Shown here: piece by piece, positions 1 to 4,414 of the stretch
Numbering within the stretch: the stretch's first letter is position 1
Layout of the letters: the number at the start of each line of letters is the position of its first letter
Origin: a virus
Reading direction: 5' to 3' (one strand)
DNA: 31,755 nucleotides
IMG/VR virus record: IMGVR_UViG_3300035183_000152
Coordinates: 1-31,755 of that record
Made by a program: the position numbers and the translations under genes
Notes under the pieces: model-generated
Told to the model about the DNA's origin: nothing
Database searches by the model: none
Seen by the model: the letters and a program-made list of their open reading frames with translations, nothing else

Positions 1-252
1 TTTGTCTGCCGTCACCCAAATGACGGCACCCTTGGCTACGGACTCGGCCTCGGAGAGCGTCGCTGCATAGCCGAGCAATCTCGGCTTCTGCAAACTGCCC
101 CACTCGTCGCGGACCTGTTCGTAGACGGGCGAGGTGGGAAGACCTTTGAGCTCCACTCCCGTGCCGAGCTTGAAGGGCTGGCGCACTATGCGCTCGCCCT
201 TGTCATTCGTCGGGGGCTTGTAGTCTTTTCGGGGCTTCACAAACACTACCAT
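1..252 (-). CDS. Hypothetical protein, C-terminus cut by window edge
   Basis: An 84-codon reading frame without a stop runs off the left edge, so the true length is unknown. The start is fixed by a strong ribosome binding site, AGGAGAGAGACA directly before the ATG. This is the same cassette that starts most genes of this leftward operon. The visible protein starts MVVFVKPRKDYKPPTNDKG, is basic at its N-terminus and becomes mixed further on; I see no signal peptide or membrane segment. It is the last visible gene of the ribozyme-punctuated operon and lies 16 nt after the CCA end of the tRNA-like gene. tRNA 3' processing would therefore release its message. I do not recognise the family. Confidence 0.75.
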   Translation of the reverse strand, partial: MVVFVKPRKDYKPPTNDKGERIVRQPFKLGTGVELKGLPTSPVYEQVRDEWGSLQKPRLLGYAATLSEAESVAKGAVIWVTADK

Positions 253-268
253 TGTCTCTCTCCTATAG

Positions 269-358
269 TGGAGCGGAACCCAGGGACTCGAACCCTGATC
301 GGCCTGGTTGGCCCCTCGAAGGGTTGTCCAGGTGTGCTTACCCATACACTAGTTCCGC
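269..358 (-). tRNA. tRNA-like gene with an enlarged anticodon arm
   Basis: Read leftward, the 7-bp acceptor stem is GCGGAAC/GTTCCGC, followed by T and an encoded CCA. Bases 8-9 are TA. The D arm is GTGT/GCAC with GGG in its loop. The T arm is CAGGG-TTCGAGT-CCCTG, with one extra G before the acceptor strand. A 5-nt variable loop (CCGAT) follows the 5-bp anticodon stem CCTGG/CCAGG. The anticodon loop is abnormal: 20 nt instead of 7, holding a second small hairpin (CCC-TTCGA-GGG). If the inner loop CTTCGAG acts as the anticodon loop it would read UCG (Arg, codon CGA), but this is a guess. It may instead be a non-decoding tRNA mimic or a decayed tRNA. It sits between a hammerhead ribozyme and the next gene's ribosome binding site. 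Confidence 0.7.
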
Positions 359-363
359 ATTTG

Positions 364-433
364 CGAGCTGCCATCATCAGTGCCCTTTGCTCAAAGGGGC
401 AGACCCCGGTGCGGACGCCACCGGGGTTTCGGC
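364..433 (-). ncRNA. Type II hammerhead ribozyme HHR1
   Basis: In leftward order: stem II strand GCC (433-431), GAAA (430-427), stem III CCCCGG/CCGGGG (426-421 with 409-404), then UC (403-402), the expected cleavage site between 402 and 401. Stem I is TGCCC/GGGCA plus an inner TTT/AAA part, followed by CTGATGA (380-374), one extra T, and GGC (372-370) closing stem II. The stem I loop TGAGC (393-389) can pair with GCTCG (368-364), giving a pseudoknot with one G-U pair. The stop codon TAA of the gene before is directly adjacent (436-434). The next element is the tRNA-like gene, 5 nt after the pseudoknot. No activity has been shown; the call rests on the core and on agreement with six sister copies. 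Confidence 0.92.
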
Positions 434-697
434 TTAATGGATTGTCACGACCTTGGGAGGCTCGTGGCATCGACACTCAGGACTACCGTCACAGTAGAAC
501 TGAACATGGTAGAAAGCGCCGCCGTTGAACGAGCAGGCGCAACCACCTTCATTGTCCGGCTCCCAAACTGGGTACTTGAGTCCCAACTTCTTAGCATCCT
601 CGAGCACGGCCTTGACGGCTTCGACTTCGTCAATGAAGCCCTCGGCAAGAACCTCACAAGCAGCCTGCTCGTGCACCTTTCGGACCACGACAAACAT
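434..697 (-). CDS. Small cysteine-rich hypothetical protein
   Basis: This 87-aa protein starts MFVVVRKVHEQAACEVL and has an alpha-helical-looking, acidic first half. Four cysteines lie in the second half: GGCAC (two), FYCDGSPEC and CRC motifs, with His residues nearby. That could form a metal site, but I do not recognise a named zinc-finger family. The start codon overlaps the stop of the preceding gene (TAATG), so the two are probably translationally coupled. Its own stop TAA abuts stem II of ribozyme HHR1, so its message would end in the stem III hairpin after cleavage. Function unknown. Confidence 0.8.
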   Translation of the reverse strand: MFVVVRKVHEQAACEVLAEGFIDEVEAVKAVLEDAKKLGLKYPVWEPDNEGGCACSFNGGAFYHVQFYCDGSPECRCHEPPKVVTIH

Positions 698-996
698 TAC
701 TTGTGTGCTCCTTCATTCCAGATCTCGAGGTAACGGGGCCATCGGGCTCTGATCAGACAGACTGAGCGGCCTGTTAGAGTGACGGCGTATACCAATGCCG
801 TCCGATCTCCCTTGGCTTCGTTGATCGCTTCGGGAAAGGTCGCAACGGTTTTGGTATCATGGTTGAAGCGTCCGAGCCGCCGGAAAATGGTAAAGTGATT
901 GGCGTTGGCGAAGACTTGCTCTTCCCATTGCTCGAGCGTCACATCTCTACCGAAGCGATGCTCCGGTGGGATGGCATTTGGATTGGGCTGTTGCAT
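697..996 (-). CDS. Hypothetical protein (99 aa)
   Basis: The protein starts MQQPNPNAIPPEHRFGRDV and is soluble-looking, with aromatic residues throughout and no membrane segment. The ribosome binding site TAAGGAG overlaps the stop codon of the membrane-peptide gene before it, and the start lies 10 nt after that stop. It ends in a TAATG overlap with the next gene. Together with its two neighbours it forms the only three-gene block between ribozymes HHR2 and HHR1. I do not recognise the family. Confidence 0.8.
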   Translation of the reverse strand: MQQPNPNAIPPEHRFGRDVTLEQWEEQVFANANHFTIFRRLGRFNHDTKTVATFPEAINEAKGDRTALVYAVTLTGRSVCLIRARWPRYLEIWNEGAHK

Positions 997-1006
997 CGCG
1001 TGCTCC

Positions 1007-1135
1007 TTACATCCACCACCATACTGTGAGACCGATGGGCACTAGCAAAAGAACGCAAGTGTCCACCACGCCCATGATAGCACGGCGTGCCTTGTTCCGA
1101 TATGTCTGTCTCACGTGGTTCTCGAGTTCTGTCAT
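1007..1135 (-). CDS. Small single-pass membrane protein (42 aa)
   Basis: I chose the ATG at 1135 because it directly follows the cassette ATAGGAGAGAGACA. A longer frame is open upstream but would run through ribozyme HHR2. The peptide starts MTELENHVRQTYRNKARRA and then has a hydrophobic stretch of about 20 residues (VVDTCVLLLVPIGLTVWWWM) that reaches the C-terminus. A basic N-terminal part followed by a membrane helix suggests an inner-membrane protein with its N-terminus in the cytoplasm. It is the first gene after HHR2. The role is unknown; small phage membrane proteins can act in lysis or superinfection exclusion, but nothing here points to one. Confidence 0.75.
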   Translation of the reverse strand: MTELENHVRQTYRNKARRAIMGVVDTCVLLLVPIGLTVWWWM

Positions 1136-1152
1136 TGTCTCTCTCCTATTCC

Positions 1153-1228
1153 GGTCTGTCATCATCAGGCACGGTAGACCATTTCCGTGCGACAAAGGGG
1201 CGGCCCGAAGCCACCCCAATGTTTCGAC
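1153..1228 (-). ncRNA. Type II hammerhead ribozyme HHR2
   Basis: In leftward order: stem II strand GTC (1228-1226), GAAA (1225-1222), stem III with core GGGGTGGC/GCCGCCCC (1217-1210 with 1204-1197) and outer C-G and A-U pairs, then UC. Cleavage is expected between 1191 and 1190. Stem I is GCACGG/CCGTGC (1190-1185 with 1174-1169), followed by CTGATGA, an extra T, and GAC (1160-1158). Stem II is therefore GTC/GAC here against GCC/GGC in HHR1, 3, 4, 4b and 5, a compensatory change. Loop GGTCT (1180-1176) pairs with AGACC (1157-1153). The G of the TAG stop codon of the DUF932 gene is also the first base of stem II. The cassette ATAGGAGAGAGACA-ATG follows. Confidence 0.93.
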
Positions 1229-2217
1229 TACGATGCGTAATCAATCGCCAAACTAAACGCGCGGCGCTTGACACCCGCGAGGTGTCCAAGCCATGCGTTC
1301 TTGAGTGCCGTGTCACGCTCCCGACCAGATTGGTGGTCGATCACGTAGGTGACGGCGTTCAGGGCGCCCCACCACGTTCCCTCGGCCTCGGCGGCTCCAG
1401 GGGCGCTGATCAGAGCTTGACGAAACTTCGGGAGCATCAGCGGCTCGCGCACGCTGCCGTCCTTCTTCTTCGTCCCCTTTTTGGGATCGAACTTGAGCAC
1501 CTCGAAGAAGTACTCGTCCACCTTCTCAGGCTTGCCGACCTTCTTCTTCGACAGAAGACGCGCGGCCTGCTCGAACTCCTCGGTCTGTGCAATCGCCAGC
1601 CCGAGGGTCTGCTCAGCTTTGGCCTTCATGTCCTCATTCCAGTGGCAGGAGTGGGGCATGCGGAAAACGCCTTCGCGCTTTCCGGCACTGCGCCACGAGC
1701 CACCGAGTGCGGCATTCAAGGTATTCCAGCAAACGACCCGGACCAGCGTGTGTAGGGCCAGAACTGCCTTGCCGTGCTGGTGCGGAATTGCGAACAGGAC
1801 ATAGCTCTCGACCTTGTCGGATTTGCCCTTGGGGCCGACGTCGAAGTCCTTGCCGATTTTGGCGAGGACCCAAACGTACTTGCCGCCCCAAAAGGAGCCG
1901 GCAGTCTCGAGTGTCATCTTTGCGGCCTTCACCCACTTCTTGAAGAACTCCATGCCGTCCTTGTTCTGAAACTCCTTCCAGGTACTGCCGACAATATCGA
2001 GGAAGGCGTTGTCGGAGTCCCGGCAGAGAGCGAACTGGCCGTCAATAGCCTCGACCTTGCCGTTCACCTTGCGGAAAATCGGCTGCTTGGAGACCGTCCA
2101 ATCGAGGCCAGCGGCTTTGAGCATCTGCTCAGGGGTCATCTTCTCTGACACCTTCACGCCGAGCCCATGCCACGGAACTTCATTCGCGTAGGCCATCGTT
2201 TCCACTGCATCTGTCAT
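1228..2217 (-). CDS. DUF932 family phage/plasmid-like protein
   Basis: This 329-aa protein matches by eye the DUF932 phage/plasmid-like family. It has the N-terminal MAYANEVPWHGLGVKV motif, an FALCRDSD segment, a middle block WGGKYVWVLAKIG, and a LHTLVRVVCWNTLNAAL segment that resembles the family's conserved Arg-Val-Val-Cys-x-Asn-Thr block. Length is typical. The biochemical role of this family is not established; members are common on phages and plasmids near replication genes. The ATG directly follows the cassette ATAGGAGAGAGACA. Ribozyme HHR3 lies upstream, and its TAG stop shares one base with HHR2. Cleavage would release this gene as a monocistronic message of about 1.05 kb. Confidence 0.85.
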   Translation of the reverse strand: MTDAVETMAYANEVPWHGLGVKVSEKMTPEQMLKAAGLDWTVSKQPIFRKVNGKVEAIDGQFALCRDSDNAFLDIVGSTWKEFQNKDGMEFFKKWVKAAKMTLETAGSFWGGKYVWVLAKIGKDFDVGPKGKSDKVESYVLFAIPHQHGKAVLALHTLVRVVCWNTLNAALGGSWRSAGKREGVFRMPHSCHWNEDMKAKAEQTLGLAIAQTEEFEQAARLLSKKKVGKPEKVDEYFFEVLKFDPKKGTKKKDGSVREPLMLPKFRQALISAPGAAEAEGTWWGALNAVTYVIDHQSGRERDTALKNAWLGHLAGVKRRAFSLAIDYAS

Positions 2218-2233
2218 TGTCTCTCTCCTATCA

Positions 2234-2304
2234 TTGAGCTGCCATCATCAGGCGGGGATTGCTCAAACTCCCGCGACCCCCAGCCTCCTACTGGGGGTTT
2301 CGGC
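2234..2304 (-). ncRNA. Type II hammerhead ribozyme HHR3
   Basis: In leftward order: stem II strand GCC (2304-2302), GAAA (2301-2298), stem III CCCCCAG/CTGGGGG (2297-2291 with 2283-2277), then UC. Cleavage is expected between 2275 and 2274. Stem I is GCGGG/CCCGC, then CTGATGA (2251-2245), an extra T, and GGC (2243-2241). Loop TTGAGC (2266-2261) pairs perfectly with GCTCAA (2239-2234). The same GCTCAA can also pair with TTGAGC at 2314-2309, in the last codons of the upstream gene, so there are two competing folds. The upstream stop TAA lies 1 nt before stem II. ATAGGAGAGAGACA-ATG follows. Confidence 0.93.
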
Positions 2305-2305
2305 G

Positions 2306-3247
2306 TTAGCTCAACAGGCCTGCCGGACCACTATTCCCGACCTGAGGGTCGAGGCCAATGCTGTCGCCAGCCCGGCGACCGTCCGCCACACCCCTCGAGT
2401 TGGAAGCGATCGGCTGCTTACGAGACTTGCGGAGCTTCACAGTCTTGTCGAGGTGCTCCTTGAGCGCCTTCTCGGTCCGCTCATAGACGTTGAGCAGAGC
2501 GGGAAGGTTCTTGCCTGTCGTCTCCGACTTCACCTTACCTTGCTTCGCGGCCTCGATGCGCTCCTTGATGCGCGATGCAAGCCGCAGGCTGCACGCCTGC
2601 TTGAAGCTGGTATCGTATGAGGTCCGTTCCCGAGGGTGGACAGACTTCTGCCCCTCCTTGGAGAGGCGGTCGACTGTCTTGATCAGGTACTCGAACATCA
2701 TATCAGCGACTGCGATGTTGTGCTCGGCACCCACAAACGAGTGAATGTCCTTGCGAATATACCCGCACTTGCGCTGAGCGGTGTAGACGTAGTCATGCGT
2801 GTAGTAGTACTTGCAGAAGTAGAGGGCAGCGCATGCTCCGCCGATGTAGCGTATCCACGGAACGGATGGGGTGCGGAGTCGCGCCTTCGTGATGAAGATA
2901 TCCTCCACTCTCGAGCCGTCCTGCTTGATCTCCTCGACGCTGAGGTTGTACTCGGCGAGGAGTGCTTGCGCCTTCTCAGCCGCGCTTGCCGCTTCGTTTT
3001 CATTCGGCGACGTTGACAAGGCCAGCAACTTGCGGACCTTGTCAACAATCTTTGCGCGCTGCTCCTGCGAACTCGGCCCCTCATTCTTGACGGGGTCCGG
3101 TTGGGACTTCACGGCAAGAGTGAGAAGGTCCATCGGGTTCCACTTTTTGTGTGCCCGATGCTTGGCGGCGTCGTAGCTCGGCGCATCAATCGTGCCGAGC
3201 AGCTTATTGTCGCCATCGTCTCTGAGTTCATAGACGTAGTACAGCAT
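2306..3247 (-). CDS. DUF2786 domain-containing protein
   Basis: This is a 313-aa protein. Residues about 60-105 carry the DUF2786 signature: KIVDKVRKLLALSTSPNENE, then EAASAAEKAQALLAEYNLSVEEI. A larger middle region (about 110-225) with WIRYIGGACAALYF and FVGAEHNIAVADMMFEYL resembles the domain that usually follows DUF2786 in phage proteins. The C-terminal 80 residues are basic and low in complexity. Function is unknown for the family. The start follows AGGAGAGAGAC directly. Two ribozymes (HHR4 and HHR4b) lie upstream and HHR3 directly downstream, 1 nt after the stop. Confidence 0.85.
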   Translation of the reverse strand: MLYYVYELRDDGDNKLLGTIDAPSYDAAKHRAHKKWNPMDLLTLAVKSQPDPVKNEGPSSQEQRAKIVDKVRKLLALSTSPNENEAASAAEKAQALLAEYNLSVEEIKQDGSRVEDIFITKARLRTPSVPWIRYIGGACAALYFCKYYYTHDYVYTAQRKCGYIRKDIHSFVGAEHNIAVADMMFEYLIKTVDRLSKEGQKSVHPRERTSYDTSFKQACSLRLASRIKERIEAAKQGKVKSETTGKNLPALLNVYERTEKALKEHLDKTVKLRKSRKQPIASNSRGVADGRRAGDSIGLDPQVGNSGPAGLLS

Positions 3248-3263
3248 GTCTCTCTCCTATTCA

Positions 3264-3332
3264 TGACCTGCCATCATCAGGCCCGGGTGGGTCAGCTCCG
3301 GGCGACCCCGCACCTCCGCGCGGGGTTTCGGC
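3264..3332 (-). ncRNA. Type II hammerhead ribozyme HHR4 (second of tandem pair)
   Basis: In leftward order: stem II strand GCC (3332-3330), GAAA (3329-3326), stem III CCCCGC/GCGGGG (3325-3320 with 3311-3306), then UC. Cleavage is expected between 3304 and 3303. Stem I is GCCCGG/CCGGGC (3303-3298 with 3286-3281, one bulged C), then CTGATGA, an extra T, and GGC (3272-3270). Loop TGACC (3294-3290) pairs with GGTCA (3268-3264). ATAGGAGAGAGAC-ATG of the DUF2786 gene follows. Its 5' neighbour is not a gene but ribozyme HHR4b, 15 nt away. Confidence 0.93.
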
Positions 3333-3347
3333 TTTAAGCTCTCCTAC

Positions 3348-3417
3348 TTGAGCGCCATCATCAGGCCAGTTTGCTCAACACTGGCGACAGGGGCGCAACC
3401 GCCACCCCTGTTTCGGC
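3348..3417 (-). ncRNA. Type II hammerhead ribozyme HHR4b (first of tandem pair)
   Basis: In leftward order: stem II strand GCC (3417-3415), GAAA (3414-3411), stem III CAGGGG/CCCCTG (3410-3405 with 3393-3388), then UC. Cleavage is expected between 3386 and 3385. Stem I is GCCAGT/ACTGGC (3385-3380 with 3370-3365), then CTGATGA, an extra T, and GGC (3356-3354). Loop TTGAGC (3378-3373) pairs with GCTCAA (3353-3348). It is followed by GTAGGAGAG, a decayed copy of the ribosome binding cassette, with no start codon and no gene before HHR4 begins. The stop TAA of the upstream gene lies 2 nt before stem II. Confidence 0.93.
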
Positions 3418-3419
3418 TT

Positions 3420-3635
3420 TTACTTCTCCACGAACCTCGTCTCGAAGCTCCCACGTTTGACTAGCTTACAGATCTCGTACTCGTTTTCTTCGTCATGGCC
3501 GACCAGTTCATAGCCGATCATCTCTTGAAGAACCTCATGCTCGTTTTTGAACTCACCTCGGAGTACGATGTCTCCTGAGCTGTCAAGTACGATGTAAACA
3601 GAGTTCGGTTTTTCGGACTTTGCTTTCAGTGCCAT
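3420..3635 (-). CDS. Small hypothetical protein (71 aa)
   Basis: The protein starts MALKAKSEKPNSVYIVLDSS. The first half alternates hydrophobic residues in a beta-strand pattern (SVYIVLDSSGDIVLRGEF) and the second half looks helical and acidic. The start lies 2 nt after ATAGGAGAGAGACA. The gene stands alone between HHR5 upstream and the HHR4b/HHR4 pair downstream, so cleavage would give it a message of roughly 0.3 kb. I do not recognise the family. Confidence 0.8.
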   Translation of the reverse strand: MALKAKSEKPNSVYIVLDSSGDIVLRGEFKNEHEVLQEMIGYELVGHDEENEYEICKLVKRGSFETRFVEK

Positions 3636-3652
3636 TTGTCTCTCTCCTATAT

Positions 3653-3721
3653 TGCCCTGCCATCATCAGTAGGGGGTGGGGCAGTCCCCCTAGACGGCAC
3701 GCCTCCGCGTGCCGTTTCGGC
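3653..3721 (-). ncRNA. Type II hammerhead ribozyme HHR5
   Basis: In leftward order: stem II strand GCC (3721-3719), GAAA (3718-3715), stem III CGGCACG/CGTGCCG (3714-3708 with 3701-3695), then UC. Cleavage is expected between 3693 and 3692. Stem I is TAGGGGG/CCCCCTA (3692-3686 with 3676-3670), then CTGATGA, an extra T, and GGC (3661-3659). Loop TGCCC (3683-3679) pairs with GGGCA (3657-3653). The upstream stop codon TAG gives its G to stem II, as in HHR2. The cassette ATAGGAGAGAGACA follows. Confidence 0.93.
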
Positions 3722-3936
3722 TAGTAGCTTCCGATGCCGCGACGAACCTTGCGACGAGGTGCTCGTTTGCCAGGGTGGCGGGTCTCAAAGCCGAGGGCCT
3801 TGAGATCGTGCTTCATGGCTTTGTTGAGTACCTGGAGTTGCTGCTCGGCGTTCAGACGCTTCCAAGCAGCAACAACGTCGGCAGGACCCCGGTCAAGGTC
3901 GAGGTCCATGACCGACTCGATTGCGAGTTTTCGCAT
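3721..3936 (-). CDS. Small basic hypothetical protein (71 aa), first gene of the ribozyme operon
   Basis: The protein starts MRKLAIESVMDLDLDRGPAD. A helical middle part (VVAAWKRLNAEQQLQVLNKA) is followed by a strongly basic C-terminus rich in Arg and Lys (HPGKRAPRRKVRRG), which suggests nucleic acid binding. I do not recognise a named family. It is the first protein gene after the 4357-4385 promoter. Its ribosome binding site GTAGGAGAGGCA lies just after ribozyme HHR6 and can pair with a complementary stretch upstream of that ribozyme, so its translation may depend on cleavage. Its TAG stop shares one base with HHR5. Confidence 0.8.
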   Translation of the reverse strand: MRKLAIESVMDLDLDRGPADVVAAWKRLNAEQQLQVLNKAMKHDLKALGFETRHPGKRAPRRKVRRGIGSY

Positions 3937-3952
3937 TGCCTCTCTCCTACCA

Positions 3953-4036
3953 TCGGCCTATCTCGTCAGTGCTCCAGGGGCCAACTGGAACAGAAGCCGC
4001 GCGGGTTAGCTTTGCATCACCGCGCGACTTTTCGAT
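3953..4036 (-). ncRNA. Type II hammerhead ribozyme HHR6 (leader copy, canonical core)
   Basis: This copy differs in sequence but keeps the fold. In leftward order: stem II strand ATC (4036-4034), GAAA (4033-4030), an 11-pair stem III including A15.1-U16.1 and one G-U (4030-4020 with 4004-3994), then UUC. Cleavage is expected between 3993 and 3992. Stem I is an 8-bp helix TGTTCCAG/CTGGAGCA (3992-3985 with 3977-3970), then CTGACGA, then GAT (3962-3960) pairing with ATC. It has no extra T after the core, so the core is fully canonical. Loop TTGGCC (3984-3979) pairs with GGCCGA (3958-3953), one G-U. Its different stems with the same layout are strong support for the whole set. Confidence 0.92.
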
Positions 4037-4050
4037 TAGGAGAAAGAGAG

Positions 4051-4063
4051 ACATTCCGAATGT
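4051..4063. repeat. Perfect inverted repeat ACATTC-C-GAATGT
   Basis: Two 6-bp arms flank a single central C. It lies in the leader between the operon promoter and HHR6. It could be a small operator or, in RNA, part of the leader fold. Chance occurrence cannot be excluded. Confidence 0.4.
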
Positions 4064-4188
4064 TTACCGCGCTCCGCCGCGACCTCAAACGGACATTGGC
4101 GTTAGCGACCGCCGTGCGCGACTGCACGAGCGGACCAGCGGAGGGCTTAGCATCCGGGTGAAGGACGGAACAGCGAACGGGGGCGAGG

Positions 4189-4204
4189 GGTCAACAAGTT
4201 GACC
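4189..4204. repeat. Perfect inverted repeat GGTCAAC-AA-GTTGACC
   Basis: The two 7-bp arms with a 2-bp spacer have the size and symmetry of a repressor operator. It lies about 150 bp downstream of the promoter at 4357-4385, so it could act as a roadblock or as an RNA hairpin rather than a classical operator. Confidence 0.45.
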
Positions 4205-4356
4205 TTGCCGTTCGGGGGCTCGGGCCTAAGGGCTGCAATCGAGGGCGGCTCTGTCGCCGATTGACGGGCCCTTGTGGAAGGGGCTCGCGGGCCTCTGATC
4301 GGTCCCTTTCGCTGATCAAACGGGGCGACGGCCATGCGCCGACCAGCGACCCCCTA

Positions 4357-4385
4357 AATATAGTCGATTTCCAGGGTCGTGACAA
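4357..4385 (-). promoter_or_regulatory. Leftward sigma-70-type promoter of the ribozyme operon
   Basis: The -35 TTGTCA (4385-4380) and -10 TATATT (4362-4357) are separated by exactly 17 bp, each matching consensus at five of six positions. It lies in the gene-free region downstream of the HNH gene and points at the ribozyme-punctuated genes. Start of transcription is expected near 4350. Confidence 0.65.
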
Positions 4386-4394
4386 CCAGAAAGC

Positions 4395-4409
4395 GCACTG
4401 TAAAAGTGC
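4395..4409. other. Small hairpin between HNH gene and promoter
   Basis: The arms are GCACT and AGTGC with a 5-nt loop, 5 bp after the end of the HNH gene and just upstream of the -35 box. It has no following U-tract and is short, so it may be a weak terminator for the gene before or only a chance hairpin. Confidence 0.3.
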
Positions 4410-4414
4410 CGATT

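Larger units (their letters stand above)
4037..4350 (-). other. Untranslated leader region of the ribozyme operon, no gene seen
   Basis: About 310 nt lie between the predicted transcription start near 4350 and ribozyme HHR6. Short frames exist on both strands but none has a convincing ribosome binding site or protein-like composition. The region is GC-rich and holds two perfect inverted repeats (4051-4063 and 4189-4204). Its last bases before HHR6 read TCTCTCTTTCTCCTA, complementary to the ribosome binding site of the first gene. I cannot assign a known riboswitch or leader RNA. Confidence 0.5.

Noticed and set aside
1087-1755. Long rightward frames opposite the DUF932 and DUF2786 genes
   Set aside because: These are antisense shadows of well-supported leftward genes and have no start signals.
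364-4036. GC hairpins between leftward genes read as rho-independent terminators
   Set aside because: They lack U-tracts and always come as a pair with GAAA before and CUGANGA after, with matching stem II strands; the hammerhead reading explains all parts.
4060-4161. Rightward 33-codon frame after AGGAGAAAGAGAGACA
   Set aside because: The AGGAG is about 16 nt from the ATG, and it is better explained as the complement of the leader strand of HHR6. No promoter is seen for it.
4147-4335. Leftward 62-codon frame in the leader
   Set aside because: No ribosome binding site; Pro/Arg-rich composition typical of a shadow in GC-rich DNA.
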